Positions 1 to 8,037 are shown, numbered from the stretch's first letter. The stretch: 9,105 nucleotides of DNA from Thiobacillus sp. UBA2597 (GCA_002339725.1 DDKN01000083.1:1-9105); one strand, 5' to 3'. The notes: a model not told the origin generated them from the letters alone. Numbers and translations are program-made.

Positions 1-95
1 GCAAGAGCCATGCCACGCGCCAAATCCTTGATCGGCAGGATCTCGCGGCGATGGGCAACACCAAAACAGGGCGGGCGCGCGGTGCGCCTGCCCAT
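1..95 (-). CDS. Possible 5' end of an unidentified gene, running off the left edge
   Basis: On the minus strand an ATG at 95-93 opens a frame that stays open to the window edge (about 31 codons). The translation includes a stretch reading HRREILPIKDLARGMAL, which looks protein-like, and most third positions are G or C. It lies 38 bp downstream of the moaA stop in the same direction, so it could be the next gene of a moaA operon. Against it, no convincing Shine-Dalgarno precedes the ATG, and a second frame (ATG at 106-104) is also open. I do not recognise the family. It does not look like the start of MobA, MoaC or MoeA. Confidence 0.25.
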   Translation of the reverse strand, partial: MGRRTARPPCFGVAHRREILPIKDLARGMAL

Positions 96-133
96 ATTCG
101 GTGCATCGACGGGAAGGGAGGACGGCTGGCGGC

Positions 134-1112
134 TCAGCCGCCGGTCATGCTCATGAAGCGCACCAGCTTCAGCGGCTGTTCGCGGAATTCGTGGCGCTCG
201 GGTTTCCTGGCGATGGCGGCGCGGATGGTCTCGACGATCTCGCTGTCTGTGGCGCCGCTGCGCAGCAGGGGGCGCAGCTCGAAGCGGTCTTCCTGGCCCA
301 GACAGAGGTGGAGCACGCCGTCGACGGTGAGGCGCACCCGGTTGCAGGTGGCGCAGAAGTGCTGGGAGATGGGGGTGATGAAGCCGACCGTGAAGCGGCC
401 GTCGGCCGTGCCCAGATAGCGGGCCGGGCCGCCGCCGGGCAGCACGGTCTCGATCAGGTTGAAGCGCTGGCGCAGGCGCTCCTTCACCGGCTGCAGATCC
501 AGATAGCGCACGTTGCGGCCGGTGTCGCCCATGGGCATGTTCTCGATCAGGCGCAGGACGAAGCCCTGGACCATGCACCACTCGACCATGGCGTCGATCT
601 CGTCGTCGTTGTCGCCTTCCAAGGCCACCATGTTGATCTTGATCGGGGCGAAGCCCGCGGCCTTGGCCGCGGCGATGCCGGCCATGATCCTGTCGAAGGC
701 ATCCCGGCCGTTGATGCGCTCGATGCGCTCGGGCCGCAGCGAATCGAGGCTGACGTTGAGCCGGCTGACGCCGGCGGCCTTGAGCGCGACGGCGTGTTTT
801 TCCAGCTGGGTGGCGTTGGTGGAGAGCGAGAGGTCCTCGATGCCGGGCACGGCCGCGATGCGGCCAGCCAGGTCGGCGATATGGCGGCGCAGGAGCGGCT
901 CGCCGCCGGTGAGGCGCACGCGCTTCAAGCCCAACCGGGCGAACAGGCGCACCAGACGTTCCATCTCGTCGAAGGAGAGCCAGTTGCTCGGGCTCCTCGA
1001 AGCCGGTGAAGCCCTCCGGGATGCAATATTTACAACGCAGATCGCAGCGGTCCGTCACCGAGATGCGGAGATATTCGATGCGCCGGCCGAAAGGGTCGAT
1101 CAATGCCTGCAT
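134..1112 (-). CDS. moaA: GTP 3',8-cyclase MoaA (radical SAM), broken by a one-base frameshift
   Basis: MoaA is the radical SAM enzyme that, followed by MoaC, converts GTP to cyclic pyranopterin monophosphate, the first step of molybdenum cofactor synthesis. Translation from ATG 1112 gives MQALIDPFGRRIEYLRISVT and then the radical SAM cluster motif C23-x3-C27-x2-C30. After codon 43 the frame is lost. It resumes one base later at Trp (982-980) with WLSFDEMERLVRLF, TGGEP (about residue 70) and the C-terminal cluster cysteines C253, C256 and C270. The protein ends in the Gly-Gly tail needed for activity. With one base removed it is 325 residues, normal for MoaA. The intact part alone (964-134) would lack the radical SAM cysteines and be inactive. 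The gene diverges from mobB across a ModE-like site. Its Shine-Dalgarno is weak (TAGG close to the ATG). The frameshift may be a sequencing error or a real mutation. Confidence 0.93.
983..986 (-). other. moaA: Frameshift site in moaA (one extra base)
   Basis: On the coding strand the upstream frame reads GAG CCC GAG CAA and the downstream frame begins TGG CTC TCC TTC GAC. The single C between them puts the two out of phase. Reading CAC TGG (His-Trp), that is one A fewer, would rejoin the frames. The exact extra base cannot be fixed from the sequence alone, only the interval. Confidence 0.85.
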
Positions 1113-1123
1113 GTGCCTAGAAA

Positions 1124-1151
1124 TTGAGCGTTATATCTGACAGAATATAAC
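1124..1151 (+). promoter_or_regulatory. Probable sigma70-type promoter for the mobB-moeA-moaD-moaE unit
   Basis: TTGAGC at 1124-1129 (TTGA matches the -35 consensus) is followed after 16 bp by TATAAC at 1146-1151 (5 of 6 with the -10 consensus). Transcription would start near 1158, leaving a leader of about 24 nt before the mobB ATG, with its good AAGGA ribosome site at 1169-1173. The spacer and -10 lie inside the ModE-like operator. A TATAAC also occurs on the other strand (1135-1130) and could serve moaA, but I see no good -35 for it. Confidence 0.55.
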
Positions 1152-1152
1152 A
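1129..1152. promoter_or_regulatory. ModE-type molybdate-responsive operator
   Basis: The site reads CGTTATAT, eight bases, ATATAACA. The core GTTATAT/ATATAAC is a perfect inverted repeat. It has the same half-sites and spacing as the Escherichia coli modA operator for ModE as I recall it (CGTTATAT, eight bases, ACATAACG). ModE is the LysR-like, Mop-domain regulator that binds molybdate and controls molybdate uptake and Moco genes. The site lies between the divergent moaA and mobB genes and overlaps the predicted -10 of the mobB promoter, so ModE-molybdate bound here would most simply repress. No modE gene is in the window. Confidence 0.75.
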
Positions 1153-1181
1153 CCATCCAATTGTGGACAAGGAAGTCCCTA

Positions 1182-1695
1182 ATGCTTTCCAAGGCCTTCG
1201 GCATCGTCGGCTACAGCGGCAGCGGCAAGACCACGCTGATCGAGCGGCTATTGCCCTGGTTCATGGCACGCAGCCTGAAGGTGGCGGTGATCAAGCAGAG
1301 CCACCACGACTTCGAAGCTGGACGTGCCCGGCAAGGACAGCTGGCGCCACCGCCAGGCCGGGGCCTATGAGGTGCTGATCAGCTCGCCCTACCGCTGGGC
1401 GGTGCTGCACGAGCTGCGTGGCGCGCCCGAGCCCAGCCTGGAGGCGCATCTGGCCCGGCTGTCGCCCTGCGACCTGGTGCTGGTGGAGGGCTTCAAGCGG
1501 GCCGACCTGCCCAAGCTGGAGGTCTGGCGCCGCGCCAACGCCAAGCCCTGGCTGCACCCGGCGGACGGGCGCATCCTGGCCGTGGCCGCCGATGAGGCGC
1601 CGCCGGGCCTGCGCCATATCGACCTGGACGATGTGGCGGCCATCGGCCGCTTCATCCTGGACACCCTGAACATCGAAGGACGCAAGACATGCTGA
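1182..1695 (+). CDS. mobB: Molybdopterin-guanine dinucleotide biosynthesis adapter MobB, broken by a one-base frameshift
   Basis: MobB is a GTP-binding P-loop protein that assists MobA in making the guanine dinucleotide form of the cofactor for the DMSO-reductase family. From ATG 1182 (ribosome site AAGGA at 1169-1173, 8 nt spacing) the protein shows a Walker A motif, G10-YSGSGKTT, and then VAVIKQSHHDFE. The frame then breaks at about 1315-1317. One base later it continues LDVPGKDSWRHRQAGAYEVL, the family's conserved PGKDSxRHRxAGA segment, and then DLVLVEGFK. With one base removed it is 170 residues, typical for MobB. Its 3' end overlaps moeA by 7 bp (1689-1695), so the two are probably cotranslated. 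An upstream in-frame TTG at 1161 was not chosen because it lies before the ribosome site. The break could be a sequencing error or a real lesion. MobB is less essential than MobA. Confidence 0.92.
1314..1317 (+). other. mobB: Frameshift site in mobB (one extra base)
   Basis: The upstream frame reads CAC GAC TTC GAA and the downstream frame starts CTG GAC GTG CCC GGC, with one G between. GAG in place of GAAG (one A fewer) would give HHDFELDVPGKDSW, the usual family sequence. The alternative frame does not resemble MobB. Confidence 0.88.
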
Positions 1696-2876
1696 GCACA
1701 GACGAGGCCCGGGCGAAACTGCTAAAGAGCGCCCGCCCGGTGACCGGGACCGAGGCCATCCCGCTCGACGCGGCCCTGGGCCGGGTGCTGGCCGAACCGC
1801 TGATCGCCCAGGTGACGGTGCCGCCACTCGACAACAGCGCCATGGACGGCTATGCCCTGCGCCTGGCCGATTGGGCCGAGGACAAGTGGCTGCACGTGGC
1901 CCAGCGCATCCCGGCCGGCCAGATCGGCCACCCGCTCACGCTCGGCACCGCCGCCCGCATCTTCACCGGCGCGCCGGTGCCCGAGGGCGCCGATACCGTG
2001 GTGATGCAGGAGGACTGCGAGACGCGCGACGACCGCGTCCGCATCGTCAAACCGCCCAAGCTGGGCGCCCATATCCGGCGCGCCGGCGAGGACATCGCCC
2101 AAGGCCAGACCGTGCTGCATGCCGGCGAGCGCCTGAATGCGGCCAGGCTTGGCGTCGCCGCCTCGGTGGGGGCCACCGCGCTCACCGTGCATCGCAAGCT
2201 GAAGGTGGCGATCTTCTTCACCGGCGACGAGATCGTCCTGCCCGGCCAGCCGCTGAAGGCGGGCCAGATCTACAACTCCAACCGCGCCAGCCTGCTCGCC
2301 CTGCTGCAGGGCCTGGGCTGCGAGGTGCAGGACCTCGGCATCGTCGCCGACGACTTCGACGCCACGGTGAACGCCCTGGAGCAGGCCAGCCGCCAGGCCG
2401 ATGTGGTGCTCACCAGCGGCGGCGTCTCGGTTGGCGAGGCGGACCACGTCAAGGCGGCGCTGGAGCAGCTCGGCCGCATCGAGATGTGGAAGGTGGCGAT
2501 GAAGCCGGGCAAGCCCCTGGTCTACGGCCAGATCGGCACCACCGATTTTCTCGGCCTGCCGGGCAACCCGGTCTCGGCCTTCGTGGTGTTCTGCCTGTTC
2601 GTGCGCCCCTTCCTGCTGGCGCGCATGGGCGCGGCCCAGACCGGGGCATTGAGCTTCACCGTGCCGGCCGGCTTCGACTGGAAAAAGCCGGGCGAGCGGC
2701 GCGAGTTCCTGCGCGCCAGGATCGACAATGGCCGCGCCGTGCTCTACCCCAACCAGAGCTCGGGCGTGCTCACCTCGCTCGCCTGGGCCGATGGCCTGGT
2801 CGACATCGAGATCGGCCACACCGTGCAGGCAGGCGATGCCGTGCGCTTCTGGCCGCTGTCGGAGTTGCTCAAATAA
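1689..2876 (+). CDS. moeA: Molybdopterin molybdenumtransferase MoeA
   Basis: MoeA inserts molybdenum into adenylylated molybdopterin to give active Moco in the cytoplasm. The 395-residue protein is full length for the family. It shows the N-terminal motif PPLDNSAMDGYA (45-56), FTGAPVPEGADTVVMQE (92-108), RRAGEDI (130-136), the MoCF-domain TGDE (178-181) and IYNSN (194-198), SGGVSVGEADH (243-253), KPGKP (272-276) and GLPGNPVSAF (289-298). A C-terminal beta domain follows. The ATG at 1689 overlaps the end of mobB by 7 bp, and the TAA stop shares one base with the moaD ATG (TAATG), so it sits inside a coupled operon. The gene is intact and all expected active-site segments are present. A GephE-like or MoeA paralogue specific for tungsten cannot be excluded, but nothing suggests one. 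Confidence 0.97.
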   Translation: MLSTDEARAKLLKSARPVTGTEAIPLDAALGRVLAEPLIAQVTVPPLDNSAMDGYALRLADWAEDKWLHVAQRIPAGQIGHPLTLGTAARIFTGAPVPEGADTVVMQEDCETRDDRVRIVKPPKLGAHIRRAGEDIAQGQTVLHAGERLNAARLGVAASVGATALTVHRKLKVAIFFTGDEIVLPGQPLKAGQIYNSNRASLLALLQGLGCEVQDLGIVADDFDATVNALEQASRQADVVLTSGGVSVGEADHVKAALEQLGRIEMWKVAMKPGKPLVYGQIGTTDFLGLPGNPVSAFVVFCLFVRPFLLARMGAAQTGALSFTVPAGFDWKKPGERREFLRARIDNGRAVLYPNQSSGVLTSLAWADGLVDIEIGHTVQAGDAVRFWPLSELLK

Positions 2877-3133
2877 TGCAGATCACCCTCCTCTACTTCG
2901 CCCGCCTGCGCGAACAGTTCGGCACCGGCTCGGAGACCGCCGCCTTGCCGGCGGAGGTGAAGACCCTGGGCGAGCTCGTCGCCTGGCTGCGTGCCCGCGG
3001 CGGTGCCTGGGCGAGCGAGCTGGCCGAAGGCCGCGCCTACCGCCTGGCGGTGAACCAGGACATGGCCGACCCGACCACTGCGCTGAAGGATGGCGATGAG
3101 GTGGCGATCTTCCCGCCGGTGACGGGCGGCTGA
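2876..3133 (+). CDS. moaD: Molybdopterin synthase sulfur carrier subunit MoaD
   Basis: MoaD is the small ubiquitin-like subunit of molybdopterin synthase. Its C-terminal glycine is turned into a thiocarboxylate that donates sulfur to precursor Z. The 85-residue product begins MQITLLYFARLREQFG, a typical MoaD first beta strand and helix. It ends DGDEVAIFPPVTGG, with the obligatory Gly-Gly at the very C terminus. The ATG overlaps the moeA stop by one base (TAATG), and GGAG at 2861-2864 is the likely ribosome site. A much longer open frame starting at 1871 reads into moaD, but its first 1000 bases are an out-of-frame shadow of moeA, so 2876 is the real start. The partner moaE follows after the repeat element. 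Confidence 0.96.
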   Translation: MQITLLYFARLREQFGTGSETAALPAEVKTLGELVAWLRARGGAWASELAEGRAYRLAVNQDMADPTTALKDGDEVAIFPPVTGG

Positions 3134-3141
3134 ACATACTC

Positions 3142-3263
3142 AACCGCAAAGGCGCAAAGGACGCAAAGATAAGGCCATGATCCGTTTGCACAGCCGATTC
3201 GAGCCACCTGGCGAAAATGCATTTGACCAGCCGTTTCTCTGCGCCCTTTGCGCCTTTGCGGTT
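3142..3263. repeat. Inverted-repeat element with GCAAAGG arms between moaD and moaE
   Basis: The left arm at 3142-3169 begins AACCGCAAAGGCGCAAAGG. The right arm at 3236-3263 is its reverse complement, identical over the first 19 bases and matching at 26 of 28 overall. Each arm contains the heptamer GCAAAGG in tandem copies. The 66 bases between the arms contain no gene I can support. Transcribed, the element would fold into a long stem with a large loop inside the moaD-moaE mRNA. Sequences of this type, which translate as RKGAKGAK or FAPLRL in spurious ORFs, are familiar to me as dispersed repeats in many proteobacterial and cyanobacterial genomes. No transposase is present, so a non-autonomous or REP/MITE-like element is the likeliest class. 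Confidence 0.8.
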
Positions 3264-3279
3264 CAATAGGGTTTCGTCA

Positions 3280-3732
3280 ATGAAAATTTCGGTCCAGACC
3301 GCCGCCTTCGACCTCAATGCCGAGGTCGCCGCGCTCTACGCCGCCAACCCCAAAGTCGGCGCGGTGGCCAGTTTTCTCGGCCTGGTGCGCGACGTGAACG
3401 CGGGCGACGGCGTGACCGCGCTGACCCTGGAGCACTATCCCGGCATGACCGAGAAGGCGCTGGCCAGGATCGTCGAGGAGGCGCAGGCGCGCTGGGACAT
3501 CCTCGACTGCACGGTGATCCACCGCGTAGGCGAACTCAAGCCGACCGAGCCCATCGTGCTGGTGGCCGTGGCCTCCAGCCACCGGCAGGATGCCTTCGCC
3601 GCCTGCGCGTTCATCATGGACTACCTCAAGACCCAGGCGCCGTTCTGGAAGAAGGAGATGACCCCGGACGGCGAACGCTGGGTGGAGGCGCGGGAATCAG
3701 ACGAGGCGGCCGCCGCACGCTGGCGGGAATGA
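3280..3732 (+). CDS. moaE: Molybdopterin synthase catalytic subunit MoaE
   Basis: MoaE is the large subunit of the MoaD2-MoaE2 molybdopterin synthase, which places two sulfurs on cyclic pyranopterin monophosphate. The 150-residue product has FLGLVRD (32-38), LEHYPGM (50-56), HRVGEL (81-86), SSHRQDAF (99-106) and the lysine-rich active-site strip DYLKTQAPFWKKE (114-126), whose lysines act in catalysis in the family. I chose ATG 3280 because AGGG at 3268-3271 lies 8 nt upstream and MKISVQTAAF is a normal MoaE start. The in-frame ATG at 3217 would add 21 residues encoded by the inverted repeat and is not credible. The gene lies 147 bp after moaD, a wider gap than elsewhere in the operon because of that repeat. 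It is intact. Confidence 0.96.
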   Translation: MKISVQTAAFDLNAEVAALYAANPKVGAVASFLGLVRDVNAGDGVTALTLEHYPGMTEKALARIVEEAQARWDILDCTVIHRVGELKPTEPIVLVAVASSHRQDAFAACAFIMDYLKTQAPFWKKEMTPDGERWVEARESDEAAAARWRE

Positions 3733-3786
3733 GCGCCTGTTTCAGGCTGAAAGCGGTGCCAAGCCGGGAAACATCTGGTAACAATC

Positions 3787-3813
3787 GGAAACCTTGCCTT
3801 TTCGGCCATCGTC
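3787..3813 (+). promoter_or_regulatory. Possible ECF-sigma-like promoter upstream of the glycine-zipper gene
   Basis: In the 135-bp gap after moaE, GGAAAC at 3787-3792 is followed 17 bp later by CGTC at 3810-3813, the general layout of many extracytoplasmic-function sigma promoters. No good sigma70 pair is seen here. The gene has its own strong ribosome site and encodes an exported protein, so a promoter in this gap is likely, but this specific assignment is weak. Confidence 0.2.
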
Positions 3814-3867
3814 CTGCCTGGGCGATTAAGCTGGAGGCGTCTTCAACCCCGTCGTAAAGGAAACACC

Positions 3868-4221
3868 ATGTCGTATCGCCAACTCACCACCCTCGTGCTC
3901 GGCCTTGGCCTGTCCCTGCCCACCCTGGCCGATCCTTCGATCGACGGCGGCGCCGTGGTCGGCAGCGCCATCGGCGCGGCGGCTGGCGCGGCCGTGGGCT
4001 CGGCCACCGGCGGCAAGAACGGCGCCGTCGTCGGCGGTGCCATCGGCGGCGCGGTCGGCGCCAGCATCGGCAGCCAGCAGCCCCAAACCCGGGAAAAGGT
4101 CGTGGTCAAACGAGAAGTGATCGTGGTGACCGGCAAGCATCATCACGACCACGGCAAAAAGCTCGGCCACTACAAGCACAAACACAAGCACACGCATGGC
4201 CACGGTCATGACCACGACTGA
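3868..4221 (+). CDS. Exported glycine-zipper protein with a histidine-rich C-terminal tail
   Basis: This is a 117-residue protein of unknown function. Residues 1-21 form a signal peptide (basic N end, hydrophobic core, TLA before the predicted cut). Residues 27-68 are a glycine zipper in which Gly recurs at every fourth position without a miss from 28 to 68, with Ala/Val/Ile between. This suggests two closely packed transmembrane helices, hinged near the GGKNG at 48-52, as in glycine-zipper 2TM proteins of the Gram-negative envelope. A charged linker (REKVVVKREV, 75-84) leads to a tail from about residue 90 with 12 His among Lys, Gly and Asp. This tail could bind nickel, zinc or copper, or simply be a polar anchor. 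The ribosome site AAAGGA (3856-3861) is 6 nt from the ATG. The gene stands alone, after moaE and ending at a strong terminator. A metal-related role is inference only. Confidence 0.88.
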   Translation: MSYRQLTTLVLGLGLSLPTLADPSIDGGAVVGSAIGAAAGAAVGSATGGKNGAVVGGAIGGAVGASIGSQQPQTREKVVVKREVIVVTGKHHHDHGKKLGHYKHKHKHTHGHGHDHD

Positions 4222-4238
4222 CTGACGTCGCGCCAGGG

Positions 4239-4267
4239 AAAAGGGGCGGCCGCGGCCGCCCCTTTTT
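4239..4267. terminator. Bidirectional intrinsic terminator between the glycine-zipper gene and valS
   Basis: A perfect 28-bp palindrome at 4239-4266 (AAAAGGGGCGGCCG and its reverse complement) forms a very GC-rich stem flanked by A on the left and by T (TTTTTCTTT) on the right. It begins 17 bp after the zipper gene stop and lies 33 bp past the valS stop on the other strand, so it serves both convergent units. The T run is better on the plus strand. Confidence 0.9.
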
Positions 4268-4299
4268 CTTTCCTACTGCCGGTCGTTCAGCCCACTCGC

Positions 4300-7056
<2,757 letters not shown>

Positions 7057-7077
7057 GATGCCTGCCGAAAATGAAAG

Positions 7078-7097
7078 GCGCCGGCCTGTGCCGGCGC
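7078..7097 (-). terminator. Hairpin upstream of valS: possible terminator or attenuator
   Basis: On the minus strand GCGCCGGC, a four-base loop and GCCGGCGC form a perfect 8-bp stem, followed by CTTTCATTTTC. The T run is imperfect. The hairpin ends about 20 nt before the valS ATG, so it either ends the holC transcript, with valS having its own start nearby, or acts in the valS leader. A TATAAT at 7116-7111 lies just upstream, but without a recognisable -35. Confidence 0.5.
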
Positions 7098-7127
7098 ACT
7101 AAAAGGCTGAATTATAAGGGAGTTGAG

Positions 7128-7148
7128 GCCGGCCCCGCGAGGGCCGGC
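7128..7148 (-). other. GC-rich hairpin immediately after the small gene's stop codon
   Basis: Directly after the TAA at 7151-7149, the minus strand reads GCCGGCCC, a five-base loop, then GGGCCGGC, a perfect 8-bp stem. No T run follows (CTCAACTCCC), so it is not a standard intrinsic terminator. It may protect the mRNA 3' end or work together with the second hairpin 31 bp further on. Confidence 0.5.
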
Positions 7149-7517
7149 TTACTTGCCGCGGCGCTTGGCCAGCTCTTCCTGGACGATGCGGCGCACGGCT
7201 TCATCCACCTCCTGCTGATGCCGGGCCAGGAGCTCGAACAGCCGGGACTCGATCGCGGCCATGAGTTCGGCCGGCGGCTCCGGCAGCGACACCTGGGGCG
7301 CCAGGGCCTGCCTGACCCGGGGCGGAATGACCGGTGCGGCAGGCGCAGGGCGCGGCGCCGGCCGGCCCGCCTCGACCACCTCGGTCAGCCGGGGAAAATC
7401 GAGATCGCCCAGGTCGTGCTCGGCCAGGGCATCGGGCGCGCGGCGCACCAGCATCCGGTCCAGCTTGCCGTAGAGGGCGTCGATCTCGCCGTAGAGGTCC
7501 GACTCGTCCTTGGTCAT
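7149..7517 (-). CDS. Hypothetical protein between holC and valS
   Basis: This is a 122-residue protein of unknown function. The N-terminal 40 residues are acidic and helical (DESDLYGEIDALYGKLD). FPRLTEVVEAG at 41-51 recalls the short LTEVV motif I associate with small betaproteobacterial proteins encoded next to holC (DUF2486-like; this family assignment is tentative). A Pro/Ala linker spans 53-66. Residues 83-120 form a charged amphipathic helix (ELMAAIESRLFELLARHQQE). There is no signal peptide or membrane segment, so it is probably cytosolic. Its ATG overlaps the holC stop as ATGA (7517-7514), which implies translational coupling and supports a real gene. The arrangement of two helices and a disordered linker would suit a small binding partner, but no function can be claimed. 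Confidence 0.8.
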   Translation of the reverse strand: MTKDESDLYGEIDALYGKLDRMLVRRAPDALAEHDLGDLDFPRLTEVVEAGRPAPRPAPAAPVIPPRVRQALAPQVSLPEPPAELMAAIESRLFELLARHQQEVDEAVRRIVQEELAKRRGK

Positions 7518-7945
7518 CGGCGGCTTTTCTTGTCCAGATCCACGTTGTGCAAAGGATAGCCGCGTTCCTGGTAGAAGCGGTAGCGCTCGCGTGCGCGCTC
7601 GCGGTCGGCCGGGTCGCGGCTGACGACCTCGATCAGGCGCTCGAAGCGGCTGAACTGGGGCGGCCGCTCGTCGGCCAGGTTGATCAAAAGATCATGCGCC
7701 TTGAGGCCCTCGTCGCTGGCGCCGATCAGGATGGGGGTTTGCGCCGCCTGCGGGTGGCCGCAGCGGACATGGGGGATGAAGGCGAGCGGCTGGGCGCTCC
7801 ACAGGCTCGCGTCGAGCGCGTCCGCCAGGCGTTCGTCTGGGGTATAGAGCAGCGCGCACTGGCCGGCCTGATAGGCCTTGGCCGCCAGTTTGCGCGCCAC
7901 CTCGGCCTTGTCGTCGGCGTTGAAATAGAAATCGACCCGGGTCAT
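7514..7945 (-). CDS. holC: DNA polymerase III subunit chi
   Basis: Chi is a small accessory subunit of the DNA polymerase III clamp loader. With psi it links the replisome to single-strand binding protein. The 143-residue product shows the family pattern: MTRVDFYF at the N end, a CALLYTPDER segment, LWSAQPLAFIPH (49-59), TPILIG (70-75), HDLLINLADERPPQFSRFER (84-103) and a C-terminal RYRFYQERGYPLHNVDL. I chose ATG 7945. A TTG three codons further upstream is possible but adds nothing conserved. The stop overlaps the next gene as ATGA. Order holC, small gene, valS is common in betaproteobacteria, where pepA usually precedes holC. Here pepA is absent and holC is the first gene of the set. Confidence 0.94.
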   Translation of the reverse strand: MTRVDFYFNADDKAEVARKLAAKAYQAGQCALLYTPDERLADALDASLWSAQPLAFIPHVRCGHPQAAQTPILIGASDEGLKAHDLLINLADERPPQFSRFERLIEVVSRDPADRERARERYRFYQERGYPLHNVDLDKKSRR

Positions 7946-7981
7946 GGCCACCAATCATACTGCAGGGCCAAAGGATGGGGC

Positions 7982-8011
7982 TTGGGTTTTCCCGCCCGCC
8001 GGTGGTTTAAT
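7982..8011 (+). promoter_or_regulatory. Possible sigma70-like promoter for the MlaF-type gene
   Basis: In the 92-bp gap between the divergent holC and MlaF-type genes, TTGGGT at 7982-7987 and TTTAAT at 8006-8011 are separated by 18 bp. The match is modest (3 of 6 and 5 of 6). Transcription would start near 8018, which fits the ATG at 8038 and argues against the in-frame TTG at 8011. Confidence 0.3.
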
Positions 8012-8037
8012 TGGGCCATTCCCAGCCGGGCACCATC

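Noticed and set aside
128..142. Palindrome GGCGGCT-C-AGCCGCC centred on the moaA stop codon
   Set aside because: The stem is short once a loop is allowed, there is no T run after it, and it overlaps the conserved Gly-Gly codons. Not enough for a terminator.
101..1009. A 302-codon plus-strand open frame across moaA
   Set aside because: It is antisense to moaA, whose signatures are clear on the minus strand. Long open antisense frames are expected at this GC content.
1113..1181. A Moco riboswitch upstream of the Moco genes
   Set aside because: The gap is only 69 bp, and the mobB leader after the predicted start site is about 24 nt, far too short for that aptamer.
983..1317. Programmed ribosomal frameshifting as an explanation for the moaA and mobB breaks
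   Set aside because: Neither site has a slippery heptamer or a stimulatory structure that I can see, and the families are not known for programmed shifts. A simple one-base insertion explains both.
1722..2819. A 365-codon minus-strand frame across moeA
   Set aside because: It is an antisense shadow of moeA with low-complexity composition and no family resemblance.
1871..2875. Long plus-strand frame leading into moaD, which could suggest a moeA-internal or fused gene
   Set aside because: The part before 2876 translates to Arg/Gly/Pro-rich nonsense and overlaps intact moeA. Only the 85 codons from 2876 match MoaD.
7954..7959. TATGAT upstream of holC as a -10 box
   Set aside because: It is only 8 bases from the holC ATG, so the transcript would begin almost at or inside the coding region, and no -35 is seen at the right distance.
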